Counted from the stretch's first letter, positions 27,014-34,173 are shown. The stretch is DNA of 44,374 nt from an uncultured Bacilli bacterium (GCA_934097015.1 CAKONF010000007.1:1-44374); one strand, 5' to 3'. Notes: a model not told the origin generated them from the sequence alone. Translations and numbers: made by a program.

Positions 27014-28126
27014 TCAAAGTTGATAATTATTTTTTAATTTTATATTACTTTTATCTAAATATCCTTTATAACTTCCTAAACTTCTTACATATTTATCTTT
27101 GTCAAATCTTTTTAAATTTTTTAATTTTCTACTTAATCTTCTTATAGTATTGTTGTTATATCTAATAATTAATTTATTATTTTTATCTAGTTTAAATACA
27201 TATCCTAAAAAACTAATTCCATTTGATAACTTATATAAATTAGATTTAGAATTTATTTCTAAATTCAATTTGCGTATTTCTTTTTCTATAAGATTAAATG
27301 AATTAATTAATTTTTCTTTATCTGTATCTACAATTAATATATCATCCATATATCTAATATAATATTTAAATTTTAATTTTTCTTTTATATAATGGTCTAC
27401 ATCATTCAAATAAAATATACCTAATATTTGACTAGTCATATTTCCTATTGGCAAACCTTTATTATAATTATATAATGGAATAGATTTAATTGTATTAATT
27501 TTTGTTTCCTTCTCTTTTTTGCCTATATTTAAACTATTAATATATTTTATTCTACTATCTTTTAAATAATTTATTCTTTCATTTATATATTTTTCATTAG
27601 TAGAATTTATAATTTCTTCTATAATTCTTAAAGCACATTTGTCTTTTATATATTTTTTTACTTTACTCATTAATATTTTATGGTCAATATTATAAAAGTA
27701 CTTTTTTATATCAACTTTTAATATATATATTTCTTTATTTTGATATTTCAATTTATTAATATAATCTACAAACTTATTAAAAGCATATCCACTACCTTTA
27801 TTTATTCTAGTAGCAACATTAGTATCAATCAATTTATTTTCTAAATTAATAAGTAATATATATTTACTAACTAAATGATTAACTAACTTATCGTTTATAT
27901 TTTCACTCATAATAATTCTAAATTTAGGGTCCCTTATCATAAATATTCTATATCTAGAAAACTTATATTTATGTAAATATAATAACTCTAATATTCTATA
28001 TAAGTTAGAATTCAAATATAAATTATATTCGTATATAGCTTGTTTATTTTTGCAATTTCTTTTAATCTTATAAAACATAGATTTTGCATGTTCATATTTT
28101 AACATTTCATCATATACTTTACCCAT
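27014..28126 (-). CDS. DGR reverse transcriptase
   Basis: This 370-residue reverse transcriptase has palm motifs in order. An early RDPKFRIIMSENINDKLV block comes first, then catalytic Asp139 in ILKVDIKKYFYNID. GNMTSQ (228-233) holds SQ where group II intron and retron RTs have other residues; this SQ form is typical of DGR RTs. The catalytic YMDD (259-262) follows, then FLGYVF. No maturase or endonuclease domain follows, excluding a group II intron ORF. It would copy the TR RNA with errors opposite adenine, and the cDNA then replaces the VR in the target gene. It overlaps the Avd-like gene by 8 bp. Confidence 0.95.
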   Translation of the reverse strand: MGKVYDEMLKYEHAKSMFYKIKRNCKNKQAIYEYNLYLNSNLYRILELLYLHKYKFSRYRIFMIRDPKFRIIMSENINDKLVNHLVSKYILLINLENKLIDTNVATRINKGSGYAFNKFVDYINKLKYQNKEIYILKVDIKKYFYNIDHKILMSKVKKYIKDKCALRIIEEIINSTNEKYINERINYLKDSRIKYINSLNIGKKEKETKINTIKSIPLYNYNKGLPIGNMTSQILGIFYLNDVDHYIKEKLKFKYYIRYMDDILIVDTDKEKLINSFNLIEKEIRKLNLEINSKSNLYKLSNGISFLGYVFKLDKNNKLIIRYNNNTIRRLSRKLKNLKRFDKDKYVRSLGSYKGYLDKSNIKLKNNYQL

Positions 28127-28421
28127 TGCAACTATTTTCTACTCCACTTAATATTTTACGTATTTCTTCTATTTTCTTTATACAAGATAAAAATCTTTTT
28201 TTAATTACTAAATTTTTAGAATATGCAACTCCAATATAAAAATCTATCATTACAATATTTACTTTTACATCATTTAAATACTTTTGTCTAACGTTTCCAT
28301 TATTCATACTAACCTTAGCAGTATTTTTTATTGTTTCATACATTTCTAATGTTAAGTTATCTCTCAATACTTTTTCATTTTTGGGTAAAGAATTTAAAAC
28401 ATATTGTCCTAAATAAACCAA
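28119..28421 (-). CDS. avd: Avd-like four-helix DGR accessory protein, possible N-terminal nonsense codon
   Basis: This helical protein (about 100 residues from a TTG at 28421) matches the Avd/four-helix-bundle family: SLPKNEKVLRDNLTLEMYE, then a basic NVRQKYLNDVK, a middle helix with IDFYIGVAYS, and a last helix CIKKIEEIRKIL. Avd forms a pentamer that binds RT and template RNA and is needed for mutagenic homing. Upstream in the same frame, a well-placed ATG (28463, Shine-Dalgarno AGGAGAA) opens MSDKFILMIK and then hits TAA (28431-28433) before KELLVYLGQ. The natural start may therefore be cut off by a nonsense codon. Translation could still begin at TTG 28421. The overlap with RT indicates coupled translation. 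Confidence 0.8.
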   Translation of the reverse strand: MVYLGQYVLNSLPKNEKVLRDNLTLEMYETIKNTAKVSMNNGNVRQKYLNDVKVNIVMIDFYIGVAYSKNLVIKKRFLSCIKKIEEIRKILSGVENSCNG

Positions 28422-28484
28422 TAATTCTTTTTATTTTATCATTAAAATAAATTTATCACTCATATACTTCTCCTACTATAACAT

Positions 28485-28515
28485 AGTATACAATAATAAT
28501 TTTTAATATTTTCAA
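28485..28515 (-). promoter_or_regulatory. Candidate promoter for avd-RT
   Basis: On the minus strand TTGAAA (28510-28515) and TATACT (28485-28490) are 19 bp apart, 22 bp before the avd ATG at 28463. The spacing is long, so confidence is low. Confidence 0.35.
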
Positions 28516-28628
28516 AGTCGGCCTAAAAGCACTAGTTTTGAGTTCAAAAAAGCAAAAGTCTAAGTATAATTTATTCTAAATGACAATTTAAACAAATTAA
28601 CACTGATTTGTGTAAAATAACAATATAC

Positions 28629-28699
28629 AAAAAAAGAATTGTAATTTACATTAAACGCCCGTTCACTATTGTTAATAGCACATTTAAGTTTTACAATTC
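28629..28699 (-). terminator. Structured terminator downstream of the template repeat
   Basis: Minus-strand arms GAATTGTAA (28691-28699) and TTACAATTC (28636-28644) enclose a smaller CTATT/AATAG hairpin and are followed by seven T (28635-28629). It would end a TR transcript about 110-180 nt after the TR, before avd. This fits the need of DGR RNAs for a structured segment downstream of the TR. The stretch 28500-28620 between it and avd shows no gene. Confidence 0.6.
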
Positions 28700-28810
28700 A
28701 AATATTTAGGTTTTAACCAAGGAAATTGCTTGTTTCAGGTAGGCGTCTCTCTAATAGCATAAAATGTTACGAGATAGCCATTAAATATTATAAAAATATT
28801 TCTTGAAATT

Positions 28811-28925
28811 GCGGGACGGAACGAGTTGTTGTTGTTCACATTGTTGTTGTTGACGTTGCCATTGTTGTTCACGTTGAATGCGTTATCGTTGTTGCTGTTG
28901 AAGTTGTTAGGCGACAAAGACCAAA
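28811..28925 (-). repeat. DGR template repeat (TR)
   Basis: This 115 bp segment is nearly identical to the VR at 29632-29746. Read on the minus strand it is a run of AAC/AAT Asn codons between a constant start (WSLSP) and end (SFRPA). It has 41 adenines on that strand, 17 of which differ in the VR; only two mismatches fall at other bases. It is about 44% G+C in a region of far lower G+C. The apparent small frame across it is a by-product of the repeat, not a gene. The GC-rich end TCGTTCCGTCCCGCA is unchanged in both copies and is the expected initiation-of-mutagenic-homing side. Confidence 0.95.
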
Positions 28926-28993
28926 CAACAAACGCAAGACAAAACACACGATAGTTTAATATAGCATATTCCCTAAACAAAAGTATTATACTT

Positions 28994-29365
28994 TTATTCC
29001 ATTATTAAATTTTTTATTATGAGTATTATATCTTTTAAATCTTCATTTGATAAATTTTCAATATTGATATCTTTTAACATATTATATATTTTATCTAATT
29101 TGTCTTTGTCATTTAAATCATTTTCGATTAACCTATATTTTATATTTTTTTCTTCAAACATATTAACATATTTTTCTAATGCATTTTTAGGAAAACCACA
29201 TTTATCACAAAGATTTGAAAATTTAGTTAATTTCATTCCAAACAATTCATTTAATATTATTGCGTCGCTATCAAGTGCTATATAAAAATTTCCACATAGA
29301 AATAAATATATTAAATCTTCATTATCTCCTTTTAACTTTTCATATTTTTGATATAATTTACTCAT
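28994..29365 (-). CDS. MutS domain I-like DGR accessory protein (MSL type)
   Basis: This 123-residue protein looks like a free-standing MutS mismatch-recognition domain I: YQKYEKLKGDNEDLIYLFLC, then GNFYIALDSDA (MutS has G-D-F-Y-E at this point), then ELFGMKLT and KCGFPKNALEKYV. The Phe-x-Glu mismatch-reading motif is altered to FYIAL, so base-stacking may differ. The C-terminal 40 residues are helical. MutS-like proteins have, as I recall, been listed among DGR accessory families. It sits between the VR gene and the TR, which supports a role in resolving or tolerating mismatched cDNA; this is inference. Confidence 0.75.
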   Translation of the reverse strand: MSKLYQKYEKLKGDNEDLIYLFLCGNFYIALDSDAIILNELFGMKLTKFSNLCDKCGFPKNALEKYVNMFEEKNIKYRLIENDLNDKDKLDKIYNMLKDINIENLSNEDLKDIILIIKNLIME

Positions 29366-29380
29366 ATTTTATAAACTCCA

Positions 29381-29553
29381 CAAATGCATCTAACGATGCA
29401 TTTGTCTTCCTTTTATTTTTTATCATTTATATATATTCTCGCTTACGCGAATATTGTTTTATCGTATTTTATAATTTATCCAGCGAAAGGGTTTTCGCTG
29501 GATGTTTTTTCAGTTTTCAGTTCACGGACGATAAGAATTTATTAATTCTTATC
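29381..29553. other. Cluster of four hairpins between the target gene and the MutS-like gene
   Basis: Moving away from the VR the hairpins are as follows. GATAAGAAT/ATTCTTATC lies at 29530-29553. ATCCAGCGAAA/TTTCGCTGGAT with a 4 nt loop lies at 29478-29503 (perfect 11 bp). ATATTC...GAATAT with an inner mismatch lies at 29433-29454. CAAATGCATC/GATGCATTTG with a TAAC loop lies at 29381-29404 (perfect 10 bp). DGR targets are known to need a hairpin or cruciform just downstream of the VR; any of these, especially the second, may serve. The T-run beside the second lies on the plus strand, so it is not a simple minus-strand terminator. Confidence 0.7.
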
Positions 29554-29558
29554 TTATT

Positions 29559-31505
29559 CTACCCTATTGTGTAGGCATTTGCCTTTGTTCCATTTCCTCC
29601 AGTTATTTGAACACTAGATTTCAGAGAAACTGCGGGACGGAACGAGTTGTTGCCGTTCACATTGGGGCTGCTCAAGAGGCCATCGTCGTTCACGTAGAAC
29701 GCGTAAGCGTAGTTGCTGTCGAAGTAGTTAGGCGACAAAGACCAAAAGAATAAAATGTTTGTTTTTTGATAATCATTTATTAAATAATAATCTGGATTAT
29801 TAGTATCTACTTTACCACCTGCATATACTATTTCATCTGCTGTTAATGTTCCCACATACATATCAGTATTATCTGCAAACTTACTCATATTTGTTCCATT
29901 ACATTTTAATGTTGGTTCTTTTGATGTTTTTCCTTTTAAACGAACATATGCGTCGTAATAAAATATTGTACCCTTAATTTGTTTATCTAGTATTTCTTGA
30001 CTAGTTAATGCTGTTGTATTATCCGTATCAGTTGCATATGCCTTATCATTTAAACACCAATCTCCTACTTTTAATTTATCTAAATAATTTGCAAGTGGTC
30101 CAGTTTGGAAATTTTTAAATGCTGTTGCCATTGATTTATCATTATTTGTTCCACCATTTAAATAGTTCATTAAATATTTTATATCTGAATTCTGTGTTCC
30201 ATCAGAAGCGGTCAATGTATTTGCTGCATGCTCAGTATACCCAAAATTACCAGTTTTTGTTATACCACCAGTTGTAGTTGAAATATTCCAATTACCGTTG
30301 CTTGTAGCACAAGTACTATCTTGGTCTTCTAATATTAATTTTATACTTCCGTCTCCTGCTATACGGACTGCTCTCCAACACATTCCTGCAAAATTAACAT
30401 AGTTATCTTCTACTCCACCTCTATAATAATAACTTGTTCCATAATCATCTGATGTTGTACTTAATTCTTTTTCTGTTGATTTTGTAGTTAATGAACTTGA
30501 ATTTATTCTTGCATATTTTATAGTTGATGTTATGTCTGAAACATTAGTTGATATTTTATATATACTATATTGATTTTGTGTCTTTGTTACAGTTGGTGTA
30601 CTTGTACCCCATACTGCATATTTTCCTACTAAACTACTTGCCATTGATGTTGTATATTTACTAGTTGCAACTGTTGGATTTACTAAAGTAAATTTGCCAG
30701 TAGTTTCGTTTACAGTATAATCATCTGCATATGAAATATAATAATTTGTTGCACTACTTCTTGATAAAGTAAATATTGTTGGGTCAGTTCCTTTTACATA
30801 TATAAATGAACTTGATGCTACTGCAGGCTTTGTTTTAGGTGCAGAAACTAACTCAGTTCCATTTATTTTATTTTTAGCATTTTCTATTATATTATATGAT
30901 AAACTGTTTGTATTAGTCGAATATGGATTTGTCATGCTTGCAATATTTGTTATATTTAATCTTGCTTGTAAAGACTTACCCATATCATTACTTTGGTCTA
31001 TTCCAGTATCTATGTACCACATTTTAAATGTATATGTATGTACATCTCCCTCTTTTATACTATTTCCAACTAATACTCCACCATTTATTGGAAATATACT
31101 TTGTGTACTTACTCCATCACAACTTGTTCCATCTTTCTTCGTACATGTTAATGTATATCTAAAGTCATTACTTTCAAATGTTGTTGTACTTCCGTCACTT
31201 GCTTTTGTTACGCTAACATTTTCTATAACCACTACATAATTTGTATCATTACCATTATTAGTGACAGTAAATGTCTTTGCTCCAATTTCATTATCACTTG
31301 GTATTAGTGTTAAATCTTTTCCTAATATTTCAGCACTATTATCTCCATAAGTTAATTCAAGATTTGCTGTTGTTACACTTATCGATTTTGTATTAGTATT
31401 TCCAGTTATTTTAGTTAAAAAATATGCATATGTTAATCCTAGTAAAATTAACATAACTAAAACTATACCAGATATACTTACAATTATCTTTGCTTTTTTA
31501 GACAT
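29559..31505 (-). CDS. DGR target: variable cell-surface protein with lectin-like C-terminal domain
   Basis: This 648-residue surface protein has an N-terminal anchor ending in LTYAYFLT (SipW-type), then a beta-rich domain (about 40-215) and a threonine/serine-rich linker region (about 225-330) absent from its paralogues. Next come the shared SYYYRGGVEDNYVNFAG and WRAVRIAGDG module and the C-terminal variable domain. The VR codes for the interval from WSLSP to SFRPAVS, where Asn codons of the TR have become Tyr, Asp, Ser, Pro, Gly, Leu and Ala. A short tail ITGGNGTKANAYTIG follows the VR. The fold is probably C-type-lectin-like (DUF6273-like), the usual DGR target. Promoter TTGTAC-17-TAAAAT and a Shine-Dalgarno AGAGGT precede it. 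No LPXTG motif was found. Confidence 0.92.
   Translation of the reverse strand: MSKKAKIIVSISGIVLVMLILLGLTYAYFLTKITGNTNTKSISVTTANLELTYGDNSAEILGKDLTLIPSDNEIGAKTFTVTNNGNDTNYVVVIENVSVTKASDGSTTTFESNDFRYTLTCTKKDGTSCDGVSTQSIFPINGGVLVGNSIKEGDVHTYTFKMWYIDTGIDQSNDMGKSLQARLNITNIASMTNPYSTNTNSLSYNIIENAKNKINGTELVSAPKTKPAVASSSFIYVKGTDPTIFTLSRSSATNYYISYADDYTVNETTGKFTLVNPTVATSKYTTSMASSLVGKYAVWGTSTPTVTKTQNQYSIYKISTNVSDITSTIKYARINSSSLTTKSTEKELSTTSDDYGTSYYYRGGVEDNYVNFAGMCWRAVRIAGDGSIKLILEDQDSTCATSNGNWNISTTTGGITKTGNFGYTEHAANTLTASDGTQNSDIKYLMNYLNGGTNNDKSMATAFKNFQTGPLANYLDKLKVGDWCLNDKAYATDTDNTTALTSQEILDKQIKGTIFYYDAYVRLKGKTSKEPTLKCNGTNMSKFADNTDMYVGTLTADEIVYAGGKVDTNNPDYYLINDYQKTNILFFWSLSPNYFDSNYAYAFYVNDDGLLSSPNVNGNNSFRPAVSLKSSVQITGGNGTKANAYTIG
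29632..29746 (-). repeat. DGR variable repeat (VR) in the target gene
   Basis: It aligns without gaps to the TR at 28811-28925 (offset 821). 96 of 115 positions are identical. Of 19 differences, 17 are at TR adenines (coding strand) and the other two fall together in one codon (GTC to TTG, at 29673 and 29675). It is about 54% G+C. Outside the 115 bp, similarity falls off at once on the 5' side and after the shared TTTC on the 3' side. Confidence 0.95.
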
Positions 31506-31568
31506 TTTTCATTACCTCTTTCTCATAATCAAATACTCACTACTGAGTTGTATTTTATATCTATAATA

Positions 31569-31597
31569 ATTTTACAATATTTTTTTTATTTGTACAA
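31569..31597 (-). promoter_or_regulatory. Promoter of the DGR target gene
   Basis: On the minus strand TTGTAC (31592-31597), a 17 bp spacer and TAAAAT (31569-31574), inside the element. It gives the target an expression source independent of the coat-gene promoter. Confidence 0.6.
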
Positions 31598-31639
31598 TAG
31601 TATTTTTTCATAATTTTTTGTACTTATAAAATTCCTCTT

Positions 31640-31672
31640 AGTATTACATAAGAGGGCAGTCCTGTGGAACAT
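31640..31672. other. Attachment-site junction (coat-gene 5' side, att1)
   Basis: Core CTGT at 31662-31665 (ACAG on the coding strand). The coat gene lies above it; the element lies below it, beginning with arm AGTATTACATAA (31640-31651). The reconstructed empty site reads CATGT-TCCACAGAG-ACATG, itself an inverted repeat around the core. Confidence 0.7.
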
Positions 31673-31802
31673 GATGATGTATTTCTCTATGACACACTCT
31701 TTCTATAGGACATTCATAAACAACAGGACATTCCATACCAGGCATTGACATGTTTCCATTATATATCTCTTGTTTATCAATGCATCTAAAATTATTACAC
31801 AT
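31644..31802 (-). pseudogene. CotD-like spore coat gene, 5' half (truncated by the mobile element)
   Basis: Fifty-two codons remain, beginning MCNNFRCIDKQEIYNG and continuing CPVVYECPIERVCHREIHHH to VPQ. After codon 47 the frame enters the element and reads only DCPLM before a stop. The Cys-Pro pairs and HREIHHHVP are typical of the N-terminal half of small CotD-type coat proteins. AAAGGA lies 12 bp before the ATG, and a sigma-K/E-like promoter (31827-31853) lies just upstream. The remainder of the gene is 6.6 kb away at 24941-25072 in the same frame. CotD proteins are made in the mother cell and cross-linked into the spore coat. Confidence 0.8.
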
Positions 31803-31826
31803 TTTAATACACTATCCTTTCTAAGA

Positions 31827-31853
31827 TATTTTATGTATCAAAATATATTTTGT
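31827..31853 (-). promoter_or_regulatory. Sigma-K/sigma-E-like promoter upstream of the coat gene
   Basis: On the minus strand CATAAAATA (31827-31835) fits the mother-cell -10 consensus CATA-n3-TA, with an AC dinucleotide 16 bp upstream (31852-31853). It lies about 25 bp before the start codon. In so AT-rich a region a chance match is possible. Confidence 0.45.
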
Positions 31854-31885
31854 ACTAGTATAATTTCACTAGGAGTATTATTATA

Positions 31886-31923
31886 CAAAACAAAAACCAA
31901 TAGCACTGATAATACCATTGGTT
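31886..31923 (-). terminator. Terminator upstream of the coat gene
   Basis: Minus-strand arms AACCAAT / ATTGGTT followed by a T-rich tract (TTTTTGTTTTG). It would stop transcription entering from the 32-33 kb genes. Across the rest of 31836-32338 I find no gene; small frames are short and interrupted. Confidence 0.5.
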
Positions 31924-32338
31924 CGAGTTTAAGAAAAATTGTAAAGTTAGATCTTCTAACATCTAAATATTATCAGTATTTAGTACAACATCTCATCATT
32001 ATGAGTTTTCTTTCTCAATTACAATTGCAATACCTAGATTTGATAAGATTTTGTTTATCCTTTACATAAACAAATTTTCTAAACAAACAGTTATCTTAAA
32101 ATCAACAATAACATTAATAATTAATACCAACCCTATAATCGATTTTAAAAACCAAATACAAATATAAATTTAACGAAAATACAAAAACGACTTTCTATTA
32201 AGATCAGTTAAAAAATCAACATTTCTTAATCTAAAACTTACATTATTATCTCTAGGTTAATATCATTATATGATAATAAAATAATTATGTCAACTACTTT
32301 TTATAAATTTTCCTAACTTTTTATAATTATATTAAAAA

Positions 32339-32617
32339 TTAAGAAAATAAAAGTATAACAATGGTAAATATGATTGCTACAATAATAAAATATATATTCA
32401 ATTTTATCCAAAGTTTTATAGTTGTTTTTTCTTCTTAAGATCCAATTATTTTGATCTCTAGTACTAGCAACAAAGAAATCAATATTTTTCTTTGTTGAGT
32501 CATCATCTTTTTTCTAACAAATATTTTATATTTTTTTTGTAATTTATAAGACAAACAATCAATAATATTTAAATATAATATAAACACCCAAATAAATATT
32601 AAACCAGGCATCTTCAT
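32339..32617 (-). pseudogene. Decayed small membrane protein gene
   Basis: The start MKMPGLIFIWVFILYL overlaps the VanZ-RDD stop (TAATG). The frame reads sensibly to IFVRKK, then at a run of six A the better sequence continues in another frame (DDDSTKKNIDFFVASTRDQ). A final membrane-like stretch, WIKLNIYFIIVAIIFTIVIL, lies in the original frame again after an in-frame TAA. At least two frameshifts are needed to join the pieces. The intact form was probably a protein of about 90 residues with a helix at each end. Low confidence. Confidence 0.35.
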
Positions 32618-33720
32618 TATATCTCATTTCCGTTATTTATAGTATTAATATTTCTAGTTTTAGTTAATTTTTCATACCATAATAAATTGTTTGTTATAAG
32701 TACAAAAAATGTTGCTAATATATAAATTAAATATACTAAAATAATTAATATTCCTAATAAGTTTTGATTCCCTATTAATAATATACTAATTGAAGGTACT
32801 AAAAAGAAATATATAAACATTATATTTGTTCTAATTATAATTGGTAATGTTTTATTAATCTCACTAGATAATTTTAAATTTACTATATTTTTACCTATTG
32901 TTTTACCTTTAAATATAATTGGTATTAAAACAAATGATATATAATTTATTATAAGATATAGAATTATAAAACTTTTTAAATTATATTCGTAATTAAATAA
33001 TAAAGTAATTACTAGTATTAAACCTAAAATTAAATTTTTAAAAAATAAATCTATAATGAATCCTACTATTCTTCTTATACCAGTTACTTTATTACTCATA
33101 ATATGTGAATTGTCATCAATTTTATTTTTACTAGGAAGAATATTTAAAAATGGTTTTATTAAATAATATCCAACTAATCCTCCTAATGTATTAAACATAA
33201 TATCATCGACATCAAACATTCTATAGTTTCTAGGATAGATATAATATAATCCTGTTAATTGAGTTATTTCAAAAAAACAACTTAGTAAAAATGAATATAA
33301 TACAGTTTTCTTTAAACTATATTTAAAATAATATCTTAAATACATTCCAAATGGAATTGTAAGAATTATATTAAATATTGGTTGATAAATACTTGGTTGT
33401 TTTAATATTCTAATAAAACTTTTAAAACTATTAAAAGAATAGTTGTTATCTTTTATAAAATCAAATATAAAATTAAATGGTTTTAATTGTGCATGAGGTA
33501 TAGTTAATTTGCTAACATATTCTCTACTTGGTAGAGGTAATATAACTAAGAAGTATGCACATATTAAATATAAAATAAATGAATATATAATAAGTGTTCT
33601 TATTTTAGATATTGAACCATATCTATGGTAATTTATTATCATAAATGGAAATGTTATTATTAATGAAATTAATGGAAATAAATAAATTGCACTATATATT
33701 GAATTTAAATAAGTTGTCAT
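32617..33720 (-). CDS. VanZ-like / RDD family fusion membrane protein
   Basis: This 367-residue polytopic protein has an N-terminal half (about 1-195) that is VanZ-like: FNIILTIPFGMYL, SCFFEITQLTGLYY and FDVDDIMFNTLGGLVGYY are the family landmarks. The C-terminal half (about 210-350) is an RDD domain, with GIRRIVGFIIDLFF at its start and GKTIGKNIVNLKL in the middle. VanZ proteins raise tolerance to lipid-II-binding or teicoplanin-like agents by an unknown mechanism, and RDD domains are thought to be transporters. This VanZ-RDD fusion is common in Bacillota. It is not linked to vancomycin genes here. Confidence 0.85.
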   Translation of the reverse strand: MTTYLNSIYSAIYLFPLISLIITFPFMIINYHRYGSISKIRTLIIYSFILYLICAYFLVILPLPSREYVSKLTIPHAQLKPFNFIFDFIKDNNYSFNSFKSFIRILKQPSIYQPIFNIILTIPFGMYLRYYFKYSLKKTVLYSFLLSCFFEITQLTGLYYIYPRNYRMFDVDDIMFNTLGGLVGYYLIKPFLNILPSKNKIDDNSHIMSNKVTGIRRIVGFIIDLFFKNLILGLILVITLLFNYEYNLKSFIILYLIINYISFVLIPIIFKGKTIGKNIVNLKLSSEINKTLPIIIRTNIMFIYFFLVPSISILLIGNQNLLGILIILVYLIYILATFFVLITNNLLWYEKLTKTRNINTINNGNEI

Positions 33721-33797
33721 ACTACCACCATGATTAATTATAATATATATTTTAATATATATAAAGTATTAATTCATATAATTTTATAGGGGTATCT

Positions 33798-34169
33798 ATG
33801 GATAATGCATTTAAAGGAAATGAAGAATTCGAAAAATTTGTAAGTCAAGATTTTAATGATATAGCCAAATGGTTAAATTCTTTAAATGCTTATGAATTTA
33901 CTCTTATTGCAACTGGTATTGGTATTATAATTGCAAAAGGATTAACTATAAATCAACAAAATTCTGTAGGCAATTTTTTTGAACAAATAGGCCAAACATT
34001 ATTAACTATTGGAGCTCAAAATCAAACTGTTAAACATGATAAAAGAAGAAAACCCGGTATAAAGAAATCTATGGATAAATCTTTAAAAGAAGAAGTACAA
34101 GAATTAAAGGAAGAAGTTATACAATTAAGGCGTGATGCTTTAAATAATAATAATGTTGAAAAATTATAA
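33798..34169 (+). CDS. Conserved-looking hypothetical protein with membrane helix and coiled coil
   Basis: This 123-residue protein has an N-terminal soluble segment (MDNAFKGNEEFEKFV...), one hydrophobic helix near ATGIGIIIAKGLTI, an amphipathic segment FFEQIGQTLLTIGAQ, and a charged C-terminal coiled coil (SLKEEVQELKEEVIQLRRDA). The Shine-Dalgarno AGGGG precedes the ATG. It is divergent from the VanZ-RDD gene and ends in a bidirectional terminator. No family is recognised. Confidence 0.7.
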   Translation: MDNAFKGNEEFEKFVSQDFNDIAKWLNSLNAYEFTLIATGIGIIIAKGLTINQQNSVGNFFEQIGQTLLTIGAQNQTVKHDKRRKPGIKKSMDKSLKEEVQELKEEVIQLRRDALNNNNVEKL

Positions 34170-34173
34170 AAAA

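Larger units (their letters stand above)
25073..31665 (-). mobile_element. Serine-recombinase element carrying a diversity-generating retroelement, inserted in a cotD-like gene
   Basis: The element is about 6.59 kb. Every gene in it is on the minus strand, the strand of the split coat gene. Order from the coat-gene 5' half: target surface protein, MutS-I-like protein, TR, Avd-like, reverse transcriptase, small ORF, large serine recombinase, then the coat-gene 3' half. Both ends carry the 4 bp core ACAG. Fusing the outer flanks at this core restores one 90-codon frame with no base gained or lost. Fusing the inner ends creates a candidate attP: inverted arms (10 of 12 matches) 18 bp apart, centred within about 2 bp of the core. 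This is the geometry of large-serine-recombinase sites. No phage structural or conjugation genes are present, so transfer would need help. Confidence 0.85.

Noticed and set aside
25167..28126. Group II intron or retron for the reverse transcriptase
   Set aside because: The RT lacks maturase/endonuclease domains, has the DGR SQ motif, and is flanked by a TR/VR pair and Avd.
28735..28980. Open frame of 81 codons across the template repeat (Asn-rich)
   Set aside because: It is the TR read as protein. The Asn run comes from AAC codons that serve as mutagenesis template, there is no Shine-Dalgarno, and the ends do not resemble a gene.
29559..31505. LPXTG-type sortase substrates among the large surface proteins
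   Set aside because: The C-termini end in GDGTKANAYxxx/NPYTVKL without a sorting motif, hydrophobic helix or charged tail; the anchor is N-terminal.
31803..32338. Possible gene between coat gene and decayed membrane gene
   Set aside because: All frames on the minus strand are broken by stops. Only a terminator-like hairpin and a promoter-like site stand out.
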